This document shows positions 16,523 to 25,200 of a stretch of DNA of 43,880 nt, one piece after another. The notes beneath the pieces are model-generated. The model did no database searches, was not told the origin of the DNA, and saw only the letters and a list, made by a program, of their open reading frames with translations. Numbering within the stretch: position 1 is the first letter of the stretch; every line of letters starts with the position of its first letter. The position numbers and the translations under genes were made by a program. The stretch is from Peptoniphilus duerdenii ATCC BAA-1640 (GTDB lineage Bacteria > Bacillota > Clostridia > Tissierellales > Peptoniphilaceae), in contig NZ_GL397071.1 of the NCBI RefSeq assembly GCF_000146345.1, positions 841,538-885,417 on the forward strand. The letters run 5' to 3'.

Positions 16523-18277
16523 ATGAGAAGAACAAAGATTGTGTGCACCATAGGACCTGCTTCAGATTCTGAAAAGGTACTAGAAGCACTTTTTAAAGAA
16601 GGATTAGATGTTTGTAGACTTAATTTTTCCCATGGGACTCAGGAAGAGCACCTTGAAAGACTAAAGAGAATAAAAAACATTAGACAAAAACTTAATCTAC
16701 CGATAGCAACCATGCTTGATACCAAGGGACCAGAGATAAGGCTGGGAATTTTCAAAGACCAAAAAAGGATTAATCTGGAATCGGGAGATAAATTTACTCT
16801 TACTACTAGAGATTTGGAAGGAGATGAGCACATCGCCTCCGTATCTTACAAGGATCTGCCACATGATGTAAAGGAAGGCTCGAGAATATTAATCGACGAC
16901 GGACTTGTCGAACTGAGGGTAGAATCCATAGAAGGAACAGAAATTCACTGTAGTTGTTTCAACGGTGGAGAGATATCTTCTAGAAAAGGTGTAAACGTTC
17001 CCGATGCACAAGTGAATCTGCCGGCACTGACGGAGAAAGATATTTCAGATATAAAATTTGCAGTTAAAAACGATATGGACTTCATTGCCGCATCATTTAT
17101 TAGAAAAGCGGAGGACGTACTAGATATCAGAAGGATCCTCGAAGAAGAAGGAGACTACGATATCAAAATTATTTCCAAGATTGAATCCAAAGAAGGACTT
17201 GAAAATTTAGATGAAATTATAGAAGCTTCAGACGGAATAATGGTGGCTAGAGGAGATCTTGGCGTGGAGATAGACACTGAAAAAGTGCCAATCGCACAAA
17301 AGAACATGATCAAAAAATGCAACGAAAAAGGAAAAGTAGTCATCACTGCCACCCAGATGCTGGACTCAATGATTAGAAATCCGCGTCCTACGAGGGCAGA
17401 GGCAAACGACGTTGCAAATGCTGTGCTTGATGGCACATCTTGTGTAATGTTAAGTGGGGAGACTGCAAGCGGAAAGTATCCGATTGAATCTGTTATAACC
17501 ATGAGAAAGATTTTAGAAGTGACTGAAGACTCCATGGACTTCGACGAAATTTTAAGTAAGAAGATCGAAGAAATTTCAAACACTATCACAAATGCCATTG
17601 GCAAGAGTACCTGCACCATTGCAAGGGACTTAAATGCAAAAGCCATAATCACAGCGACAACCTCTGGATATACCACAAGATCCATCTCAAAATTTAGACC
17701 GAAATCACTTATAATAGGAGCGACCACTTCTGAAAAAGTGAGAAGGCAACTGAATATGGAATGGGGAGTAAAATCCATCCTTGTGGAAAATAAAGAGATA
17801 AGTAATGATGTCATCGATGCATCCATAGAAACATCGGTGAAAAAAGGTCTTGTGTCTCCAGGAGATACGGTTATAATAACCGCAGGAGTTCCTGTGGGTT
17901 TAGCAGGCTCAACCAACTTAATTAAAGTCGAAATAATAGGAGAGATCCTGTCAAAAGGTATAGGTATCGGCGACAAAGAAGTGACTGGAAGAGCGGTAGT
18001 AATAGAAGATGAAGGTGACTTCATCAAGAAGTTCAAAGATGGGGATATAGTAGTAACCAAAGCAGTAACCCAAGAAATGACCAAGTACCTAGACAGAGCA
18101 GCAGGCCTGGTAGTGGAAGAAGAAGGCTTCACCAGTCCATCTGCAATAGTAGGCATCACATTGGGACTACCAACAGTAGTGGGAAATATAGACATAACCC
18201 AAAAGATAAAATCCGGAGACATCATAACATTGTCATCATCGGAAGGTATAATAAGAAAAGGAAAGGTATTAAATTAA
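16523..18277 (+). CDS. pyk: Pyruvate kinase with C-terminal PEP-utilizer domain
   Basis: A 584-residue glycolytic enzyme that makes pyruvate and ATP from phosphoenolpyruvate and ADP. The barrel is marked by 'KIVCTIGPAS' at the start, 'MVARGDLGVEI' near 240, the family signature 'VITATQMLDSM' near 275 and 'SGETASGKYPIE'. Residues about 495-584 add a phosphohistidine-like PEP-utilizing domain ('GRAVV...GLVVEEEGFTSPSAIVG...GLPTVVG') as in Bacillus-type enzymes; here the conserved swivelling His position reads Ser/Pro in 'TSPSAIVG'. The ATG follows AAAGGAGAG. The stop codon directly abuts the next gene's ATG, so the two are co-transcribed. Confidence 0.96.
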   Translation: MRRTKIVCTIGPASDSEKVLEALFKEGLDVCRLNFSHGTQEEHLERLKRIKNIRQKLNLPIATMLDTKGPEIRLGIFKDQKRINLESGDKFTLTTRDLEGDEHIASVSYKDLPHDVKEGSRILIDDGLVELRVESIEGTEIHCSCFNGGEISSRKGVNVPDAQVNLPALTEKDISDIKFAVKNDMDFIAASFIRKAEDVLDIRRILEEEGDYDIKIISKIESKEGLENLDEIIEASDGIMVARGDLGVEIDTEKVPIAQKNMIKKCNEKGKVVITATQMLDSMIRNPRPTRAEANDVANAVLDGTSCVMLSGETASGKYPIESVITMRKILEVTEDSMDFDEILSKKIEEISNTITNAIGKSTCTIARDLNAKAIITATTSGYTTRSISKFRPKSLIIGATTSEKVRRQLNMEWGVKSILVENKEISNDVIDASIETSVKKGLVSPGDTVIITAGVPVGLAGSTNLIKVEIIGEILSKGIGIGDKEVTGRAVVIEDEGDFIKKFKDGDIVVTKAVTQEMTKYLDRAAGLVVEEEGFTSPSAIVGITLGLPTVVGNIDITQKIKSGDIITLSSSEGIIRKGKVLN

Positions 18278-19567
18278 ATGAGCACATTAGAAAAGTTAAT
18301 CGAAGTAGTAAAGCAAGATTCAGAAAAAGCCCTTGGCTGTACCGAGCCTGTAGCTGTAGGCTACTGTGCAAATGTGTGCAATAGTTACTTAGGCGCAGGC
18401 GAAAATGAAAAGATTGAATCAGTAGAAGTAAGAACATCCAAGAATATTTTCAAAAATGGAAAAGCAGTTTATATTCCAGTAGTAAAAGAAACTGGACTTG
18501 ATTTAGCTGCAGCACTTGGAATATTTGCTCCTACAGTGGACGATGGATTTATGGTGTTTGACAAAATAAACGACGAAGTAATAAAAAAGGCAAAAGAATT
18601 ATTAAAGTCAGGTAAACTAACCGTAAAACACATCCCAACTAAAGAAAATGTCTATGTAGATGTAAAGATAAAAACAAAAGATAAGGAAGCTATAGCAGTA
18701 GTATCTCACGCCCACACCAACATCAGCGAAGTAAAAGTCGACGGAGAAGTAGTATATAGAAACGATGAAGAAATAGTTGCAAAAGATGACGACGATAAAA
18801 TCGACATCAAGTCACTATCATTCAAAGAACTTAGAGAAATCGTAGAAGGAGCTCCAGAACACACATTTGACTTCACACTAGAAGGAATCGAAGTCAACTT
18901 CAAAGCATCAGAACAAGGACTAAATGAAAAAGGTAAATTAGGAGCAACTTTAAAAGGACTAAAAGAAAAGGGAATCCTAGCAGATAACTTTGTAACCAAG
19001 GCGAGAATCATGACCGCAGCAGCAGCTGACATGAGAATGACTGGAGGAGACTGTCCGATAGTTACCTCAGGAGGATCAGGAAACCAAGGAATCGGAGTAA
19101 TCCTACCAATAGCAATCGTAGCAGATGAAGAAGGAATAGATAAAGATAGATTAGGAAGAGCACTATTCTTTGCACACATCATAAATAGATATGTAAAAGA
19201 ATACTCAGGCAAACTATCAGGTATTTGCGGATGTGCAATAGGAGCAGCAGTAGGAGCCAGCGCAGCAATAACCTGGATGTTAGGAGGCACAGATGAACAA
19301 ATAGCAGGAGCTCCAACCAATATCTATGCAAACCTAACAGGAATGGTATGTGACGGAGCAAAAGAATCTTGTTCAATGAAACTATCTACCTCAGCAGAAG
19401 AAGCGATCCTTGCAGCATACCTTGCAGTAAACGGAATGATCTCTAAAGAAAGCGTAGGAGTAGTAGGAGCAACCATAGAAGATACCATCTCCAACATAGG
19501 AAGACTTTCAAGAGAAGGATTCAAAGACGTAGACAATGTAATGCTAGATATAATAGAAGCATACTAA
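18278..19567 (+). CDS. L-cysteine desulfidase / UPF0597 family (CyuA-like)
   Basis: A 429-residue single-chain member of the SDH_alpha-related UPF0597 family. The N-terminal 'ALGCTEPVAVGYC', 'GGDCPIVTSGGSGNQGIGV', 'GICGCAIGAAVGASAAI' and 'MVCDGAKESCSMKL' supply the conserved cysteines thought to hold a 4Fe-4S cluster. Characterised relatives (CyuA; archaeal CdsB) split L-cysteine into pyruvate, ammonia and sulfide; serine deamination is an alternative. The ATG begins on the base after the pyk stop, so the operon joins two pyruvate-forming reactions. A clear terminator follows. The substrate is inferred from family, not shown. Confidence 0.85.
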   Translation: MSTLEKLIEVVKQDSEKALGCTEPVAVGYCANVCNSYLGAGENEKIESVEVRTSKNIFKNGKAVYIPVVKETGLDLAAALGIFAPTVDDGFMVFDKINDEVIKKAKELLKSGKLTVKHIPTKENVYVDVKIKTKDKEAIAVVSHAHTNISEVKVDGEVVYRNDEEIVAKDDDDKIDIKSLSFKELREIVEGAPEHTFDFTLEGIEVNFKASEQGLNEKGKLGATLKGLKEKGILADNFVTKARIMTAAAADMRMTGGDCPIVTSGGSGNQGIGVILPIAIVADEEGIDKDRLGRALFFAHIINRYVKEYSGKLSGICGCAIGAAVGASAAITWMLGGTDEQIAGAPTNIYANLTGMVCDGAKESCSMKLSTSAEEAILAAYLAVNGMISKESVGVVGATIEDTISNIGRLSREGFKDVDNVMLDIIEAY

Positions 19568-19577
19568 AATATAAAAC

Positions 19578-19604
19578 ACTAAACGGGCAAGGAGCCCGTT
19601 TTTA
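19578..19604 (+). terminator. Terminator of pyk-cyuA-like operon
   Basis: AAACGGGC (19581-19588), loop AAGGA, GCCCGTTT (19594-19601) and further Ts; flanking bases extend the stem. Confidence 0.9.
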
Positions 19605-19611
19605 GTACCAT

Positions 19612-19652
19612 AAATAGTGTAAGAAGGAAGTAATTCCTATCTTGCACTATTT
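19612..19652 (+). repeat. Long imperfect hairpin at the edge of the IS110 remnant
   Basis: AAATAGTGTAAGAAGGAA (19612-19629), loop GTAA, and TTCCTATCTTGCACTATTT (19634-19652) pair over about 18 bp with one G-T pair and one bulge. It lies just before the first IS110-like non-coding sequence, and may be a chromosomal hairpin target or a subterminal IS structure. Confidence 0.6.
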
Positions 19653-19655
19653 TTG

Positions 19656-19846
19656 TATAATGGAGAAGTAGTATGACGAAGTGATTTTAGGGTTGAAACA
19701 TCCGAAATAAAAACTGTCAACTATCTCTTCATTATTCATATTCGGTTAAGCAGGTTGGGCGAAACGTCCGTGTCACAAGCTAAAATGAGTGTAATGGTGC
19801 AGGTAGAAACTACAAAAGAAAAAGAGAAAGAGAAAGAAGGAAAACC
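19656..19846 (+). ncRNA. Candidate IS110-family left end with bridge-RNA region
   Basis: About 190 non-coding bases lie between the hairpin and the transposase ATG. TATAAT (19656-19661) has no -35 at 17 bases, as expected if the -35 lies in the other IS end and is joined only in the circular form. The region contains a small hairpin GGGCG-AAA-CGTCC (19757-19769). In IS110-group elements the non-coding left end encodes a bridge RNA that guides target and donor choice. Identity is inferred from context; I could not fold the loops or match them to target DNA. Confidence 0.4.
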
Positions 19847-20800
19847 ATGATATCTATAGGAATAGACGTATCAAAAGAAAAATTTACAGTTTGTGCATTA
19901 GAACAAGGAAGCAAAATAATTTGGAAACCAATTGACGTTTATCTAAACAAAAAAGAAGTAGAAGAATTAATAGAGAAACTAGAAAAATTAAAAGAAGAAA
20001 TAAAAATAACAATGGAAGCAACAGGAAAATATCATCTACCAATACTTTATGAACTAAAAGAAAGAGGATACTTTGTTTCAGTAATAAATCCACTAAAGAT
20101 GAAACAATATTGCCGAGCATTAAACTTTAGAAAAGCAAAAAATGACAAGATAGACGCAAAACAAATAGCAGAATATGGGCTAATGTATTGGAAAGAATTA
20201 GAAGACTACAAAGTAGATGAAGAAAACTACAGAGTCTTAAAAGAATTAAATAGAAACTACCAACATTATATGGATCTAAGAATCAATCAAATGAACTTCA
20301 TAGACCAAACAATACATCAAACATTTCCAGGAATAAAAAACCTAATCCCTCATGGATCAGGAGACTTTTCAAAAGATAAACTATTAGACTTTTTAGAAAA
20401 ATGGTGGCATAAAGACCTAGTATTAGAAAAAACAGAAGAAGAATTTGTAGAAGAATATAAAACATGGGCAAAAGAAAAGAGATACCATCCAAATGCAAAT
20501 AAAGCAAAAGCAATTTACAGCTTAGCAGAGGATAGTATCTCAACACAACCTTCCCATAACTCAAAAATAGAAACGAATATCAGGGAAGGAATAAACCTGA
20601 TAAAACAAATAAATCAGATTCTAAATAGCATTTTATCACAAATGGTAGAAATATCCGAGCCCTTAGAAGAATATCAAGAGGCAAAAAAATTTTCAGGCAT
20701 ATCAGACAAATTAGCAGTACAAATAGTAGCAGAATTTGGTAACTTATTAAAATTTAAAAATAAAAAATGTCTAATATCTTATTACCTAGGGATTATTTAA
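19847..20800 (+). pseudogene. IS110-family transposase, 3'-truncated
   Basis: 317 residues remain of a DEDD-type IS110 recombinase. The RuvC-like N-terminal domain is intact: 'SIGIDVSKEKFTVCAL' supplies the first Asp, then 'MEATGKYHLPILYEL' and 'FRKAKNDKIDAKQIAEYG' with later acidic residues. The C-terminal Tnp_20 domain starts at 'FSGISDKLAVQIVAEFGNLLKFKNKKCLISYY' but stops within a few codons, so the catalytic serine region is missing. Full-length relatives usually have about 400 or more residues. The coding sequence runs into unrelated toprim-like sequence at about 20790-20800, evidence of a deletion. RBS AGAAGGA precedes the ATG. It should be inactive. Confidence 0.85.
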
Positions 20801-20978
20801 AGCCAGAGCATTGGCAAGAATAGGATTTAGAGCAATAGCACTAGCATCTATTACAACAAGAGGTGGATTTACCGACCTATTAGACCAAATTGATGATAAG
20901 AGAAAAATAGTAGTAGCTTTAGATAATGATATCTTTGATTTAGGAGGAGAGAACGGCAAGAAAGGTTATTATAAATGA
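20799..20978 (+). pseudogene. Fragment of a toprim-like (DUF3854/primase-type) gene
   Basis: This stretch has no start codon of its own and is open from the IS110 junction to a TGA at 20976. It reads 'KARALARIGFRAIALASI' followed by 'KIVVALDNDIFDLGGENG'. A helix after a lost Glu-Gly strand, then a hydrophobic strand ending in DND, is the usual toprim layout of plasmid or phage primase-type proteins. The next reading frame starts with 'VLFPLKYKGIDDYIYACKK', which reads like the continuation of the same domain, so a frameshift near 20975 separates them. The 5' part has been removed at the IS110 junction. Confidence 0.5.
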
Positions 20979-21847
20979 TAAACTTCTTTGATATTGTTGC
21001 ATTACTTCATGCATATAAAGATGAAAACAAATTAGACATGGAAATAAAAACAGTACTATTCCCATTAAAATATAAAGGAATTGATGATTATATATATGCT
21101 TGCAAGAAGACAACAAAACAAGATATAACACTTCAATATCCAATAATAGGAACTATAGATGCCCTAGAGGCAACAAAGAGGTTTGAAAAGAATAAGACTT
21201 TCTTAGACTTTGATGTAAATAGAGATAAAGGCAATATGAACACTTATTCTAATATAGCTGGAGTACTAACAGATGAAGAGATTTGGAAATTATCTAACAA
21301 ACTTGGATTATATGACCGTTTAATATTCGTAATAGCAGATGAATTTTATCAAGCAATAGAAGCATTTAATTATATGCCTAGGCAAGAAAAAACAACATAT
21401 GCACAAAATTTTAGAAACATCAATGTTTATCTTTTAAATCTCGTTCTTTCTTGGATAGTGGAAAGAGGAGTGCAAGGCTTCTTAAAAAAAGATATGAAGA
21501 CTCTAGTATTTAAAAAAGGTGCAGATATAAACTTCACCTTTGCCCCTCCAGGGAAATTAAACAGTAACCTAGATAAAGCTGACCTTGAAGTCAAAGACAA
21601 GAATCACTATATAGAAGTACTAATAAAGTGCGGAAATTATGAAATGCTTAAAGCAATAAGACAAGCAAGAGGAAGCAAATATAAAAACTTTTTAGAACTT
21701 TTAAAAAATGGAAGTAGAGTTGAAATAGCTTATGTAGATTTAATAGATAAAAAAGTAGTATTCTGGAGATTAAGAAAGGGCATGGAGCTTGGAGAAGGGG
21801 TAGCCCCACAAGCACCAGGACAAAAACTGGCGGTTGATAATCTGTAG
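20975..21847 (+). CDS. Hypothetical protein, probable 3' part of the broken toprim-like gene
   Basis: A 290-residue reading frame. The first 45 residues ('MINFFDIVALLHAYKDEN', 'LKYKGIDDYIYACKK') look like the end of a toprim-like domain from the preceding fragment, one frame away. The rest is not recognised: it is mixed alpha/beta, rich in charged residues, without signal peptide or membrane helices, and ends with 'VFWRLRKGMELGEGVAPQAPGQ'. No ribosome site precedes the ATG convincingly (GGAGGAG is 27 bases upstream). The last codons are part of a 27-bp direct repeat. It is best viewed as the remainder of a decayed mobile-element gene; expression is uncertain. Confidence 0.5.
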   Translation: MINFFDIVALLHAYKDENKLDMEIKTVLFPLKYKGIDDYIYACKKTTKQDITLQYPIIGTIDALEATKRFEKNKTFLDFDVNRDKGNMNTYSNIAGVLTDEEIWKLSNKLGLYDRLIFVIADEFYQAIEAFNYMPRQEKTTYAQNFRNINVYLLNLVLSWIVERGVQGFLKKDMKTLVFKKGADINFTFAPPGKLNSNLDKADLEVKDKNHYIEVLIKCGNYEMLKAIRQARGSKYKNFLELLKNGSRVEIAYVDLIDKKVVFWRLRKGMELGEGVAPQAPGQKLAVDNL

Positions 21848-21887
21848 CTTGAACTCTTAGGTAGCCCCACAAGCACCAGGACAAAAA
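21800..21887 (+). repeat. 27-bp perfect direct repeat, 61 bases apart
   Basis: GTAGCCCCACAAGCACCAGG plus ACAAAAA occurs at 21800-21826 and again at 21861-21887. The first copy encodes the last residues of the hypothetical protein; the second is past its stop. It may reflect a small tandem duplication or recombination at the end of the decayed element. Confidence 0.85.
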
Positions 21888-21988
21888 TGAACAAGCCTAA
21901 ACTTTAAAGAGGAAGACATTATAAGAGAAATACCGCTAAGGTATATTTTTTAAAAAGCATAAACACAATAGGTTATAAAAATAAACTG

Positions 21989-22027
21989 AACCCCTAAATC
22001 CTAAATAAGGATGGAGGGGTTTTAAAT
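21989..22027 (+). terminator. Rho-independent terminator
   Basis: AACCCCT (21989-21995) and AGGGGTT (22015-22021) enclose an inner ATCC/GGAT stem, followed by TT-AAA-TTTT. It separates the decayed element from the giant surface gene. Confidence 0.75.
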
Positions 22028-22082
22028 TTTGTAAGAAATGAATAAGGCGTGGATGTCTTCTTAAGCATTAAATAGAATTATA

Positions 22083-22116
22083 TTGACCGTAAAGAGAAAA
22101 ACTGATAAAATTATCA
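22083..22116 (+). promoter_or_regulatory. Promoter of the SLH-caspase gene with overlapping palindrome
   Basis: TTGACC (22083-22088), a 17-base spacer and TAAAAT (22106-22111), with TG at the extended -10 position. The perfect palindrome TGATAAAATTATCA (22103-22116) covers the -10 and may be an operator. Confidence 0.6.
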
Positions 22117-22226
22117 ATTGAGAAAGGTTATCGTTAACGGAATTGTGTGGTGATTCTTATTTTAAAGACCTTTCCATGGTATACATATTTACCAAAAATA
22201 TAAAAATATTACACAAGGAGGTTTTT

Positions 22227-25200
22227 ATGAAAAAAAACAATATTTATTGTAAAACAATGACGTTTTTATTAGCGTTTATTATGTTGGTATCTGTTTTGCA
22301 AGTTTCAATTTTTGCTAATGTGCCAAGTGAGCTAAATCAATTTAATGATATTCCAGAAAATCATTGGGCAAAAACTAGTATTATTAAACTTGCTGAAAAG
22401 AGAATAGTTAATGGGTATGAAGATAAAACTTTTAAGCCTGACAAGAAAATCACAAGAGGAGAATTTATTAGTATAATTAATAAATCTTTTGATTTTTCAA
22501 AAAAAGCTGATGTGAAATTTAGCGATGTATCATCAGAGCTATGGTGCTATGAAGGTATTTCAATAGCTGTTGGCGAAAGTTATACATCAGGGTATCCAGA
22601 TGGGACATTTAGACCAAATTCAGAGGTTACTAGAGCTGAGGCTGCGGCTTTTCTAACAAGGATATTTTCAAAAGAAAAGAATATAGAGAAAGAACAGAAA
22701 TTAGATTTTAAGGATGAAATTCCATCATGGGCTAGAAATTCAATAAATTTAATGATAGAAAAAGGGTATATGAAAGGCTATCCAGATGGAACTTTCAAGG
22801 CAGACAAATCAATTACAAGAGCAGAGATTTGTGTATTAATTGATAGTGCAGAAGAGGGAATTAAAGAATATAAGCGTTTAGTTGGGAAAAAGAAAGACCA
22901 AAACATTAAAACAAATGAAGTAAAGGAACGCAAGAGTTCATCAACAAATAGCAATAGTTATAACAATTCTTACTCAGGTAATAGCTCTTATGGACCAAGT
23001 ACACCAGATAAGCCTAATGTTCCAGATAAACCAAATGTTCCAAATAAACCAGAGCTACCAGATAAGCCTAGCCTTCCAGATAATAAGTCAAACCCGTTAA
23101 AAATGACTAGCGTAGGAAACAATCTTTATTTATTTGAAGTGGATAAAGAGGCTAATAAAGAAGAAATTAAAAATATTTTAGGTGAACAATACCTTTCATC
23201 GAAGAATTATTGCATAGGTAAAGTTTTTAAGGATACTACAAAAGTACTTTTATATGCAGAAGATCTTAAAATAAAATGCGAAAAATTTAATGGTAAACTT
23301 CCAGAAGTTACAAGCGGTATCTATATGGATAAAGATGGAGAACTTGTAGCTTATGATGACAAAGATGCTAGTGAAAATATTACTCTTTTTGTTGGGGAAG
23401 TTAAATTAGATAAACCTTTTAAAACAAGCAAAACTGTACTTGGTCTTAAGGGCAATCAAATTAATGGTGGACTAGATTTACAATCTTCTACAAAAAGAAT
23501 TGAAGGACTAAACTTTTTCTTAGAAGAAACACCAAAAGAAAGCATGATATTAGATTCGGCTATCTCTCAATCTGGTAGTACTAAGATGCCTATATCTGAC
23601 TTAGAGATTATAAATAACACATTTAATTTTGGAAATAATGTTGGAAGTGCTAAAAACGGTATAAAAATCTTGTCTTCATTAGATAGTGGCTATTTAAAGA
23701 TTAATAATAATACTTTTAAGGGTCTTGGTGCAGATATTGAAGGTAAAAATTACAATAATTCTGCCATTGGAATTAATACTAGAACTAAAAATGGAACACT
23801 TACAGAAATTAAAGAAAATAAAATACTAGGATATGGATATCACGGTATAGGCGTTACTGTTAGTGAAAATGCTAGTTTAAGTGTAGAGGGAAATATATTA
23901 GAAGACATTGGCCAGAATGGTATTGATATCAATCTTTTCGGTAGAGGAAAGGACATAAACGTAAAGAATAATATTATTTCTAAATACGGTTCTAAAGAAA
24001 TAAAGACGACAAGTTTCACTGATCCAGCAGGAAAAGTGGGTAATAGATTTGAAGTTGGACTTGGCATTGCATATGTAGATAAAAGTGTGTATGGTGTCAA
24101 GATAAATGAAAAATATTATGATGATAAGGATAAATTTTTAAAAGACTTATTTGAAATTAATACAATTGCTTCAAAAGAGCAAAATGATAAAAATGAAGGA
24201 GTTTTAAATTGCACTCCTATATACATGGGTCATCAAACTAGATTTAAAAAACCTGTAGATGAAATCAATAAGGAGTATTCTAGACTTCAAAACGAAGAAT
24301 TAATTATTGTAAAAGATGATGATAAGGATTTAATAATTCCAAATGAAAAAATTAAAAGTAAACAAGTAAAATCTATTAAGATAGTTGGTAATGGTGGCGG
24401 AAAAGTTATATTAAACCCATCTTTAACAATTACTGATGATTTAACTATAGATTTACCAAATGCAAATTTACAAAACAACGCCAATGTTGAAAAAGAAAAA
24501 GTTCATATCTTAAATATTAGAGATAATGATTATTCCAATTTTGTAATAAAACCACAATTTACAAATATAACTCTAAAAAATGCGGAAGAGCTTCCTGTTG
24601 AAATTTTAGAAATTAAAGATAAAACAGGAAATGTGGTTACAAAGGAAAAATCAACTCTTACAAATAACATTAAGGTTTTTGTTGGAGATAAAGAGACAAC
24701 AGAGTTTAGAGTTAATGAAGAAAATGATAAGGTTATTTTAAACAAAACATTATTAAATAACTTATTGAAATTTTCAACTATAAAGATTGAATATAAAGAT
24801 GAAGCAAATAATGTTTCAAAAGTTCAAAAATCTTTTGATATTTCGGTAGACAATAGCTCTTCTATGAAGGCAGAGTTTGAAGGAAATAAAGAAGCGACTA
24901 TTTATGAAAGCTTTGCTCCTAATGAAGGCCTAAAAATAAAGATAAATGAGATTAAAGATGCTAGTGGAAATAATGTAGAAATTTCTAAAACAAAGCTTGT
25001 AGAAAATTTAAAAGTTAGAATATCTTATAGCGAAGCTAAAAAAGAAGATTTTGAAGTAAATGGCGATACGATAACAATAAAGAAAACTTTCTTAGACATG
25101 ATTTCAACTCCTGTTTTTGGGAAATCACATGATGTAGTTGTATCTTTAACAGACTTAGATAATAATATTTTAGATGCGAAGACAACACTTAAACTGAATA

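Larger units (their letters stand above)
21848..22226 (+). other. Gene-free stretch before the giant caspase-type gene
   Basis: About 380 bases without a gene. It contains the second copy of the 27-bp repeat, a terminator at 21989-22027, a promoter at 22083-22111 and the leader of the next gene (about 110 bases) ending in AAGGAGG. A possible upstream in-frame GTG at 22143 lacks a ribosome site and was rejected as a start. Confidence 0.7.

Noticed and set aside
17155-18225. A 356-codon open frame antisense to pyk, and similar long antisense frames at 6220-6804, 12697-13347 and 40-41 kb.
   Set aside because: They mirror strongly coding genes on the other strand, have no ribosome sites and show no family motifs; they are codon-bias shadows.
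22143-22226. Upstream in-frame extension of the giant caspase protein.
   Set aside because: It lacks a ribosome site, would bury the signal peptide, and the ATG at 22227 has AAGGAGG at ideal spacing.
22990-23080. Short repeated CCAGATAAGCCTAATGTT-like units that look like a mini-array.
   Set aside because: They encode the in-frame PDKPNVP linker; no spacers of uniform length and no cas genes, so not a CRISPR.
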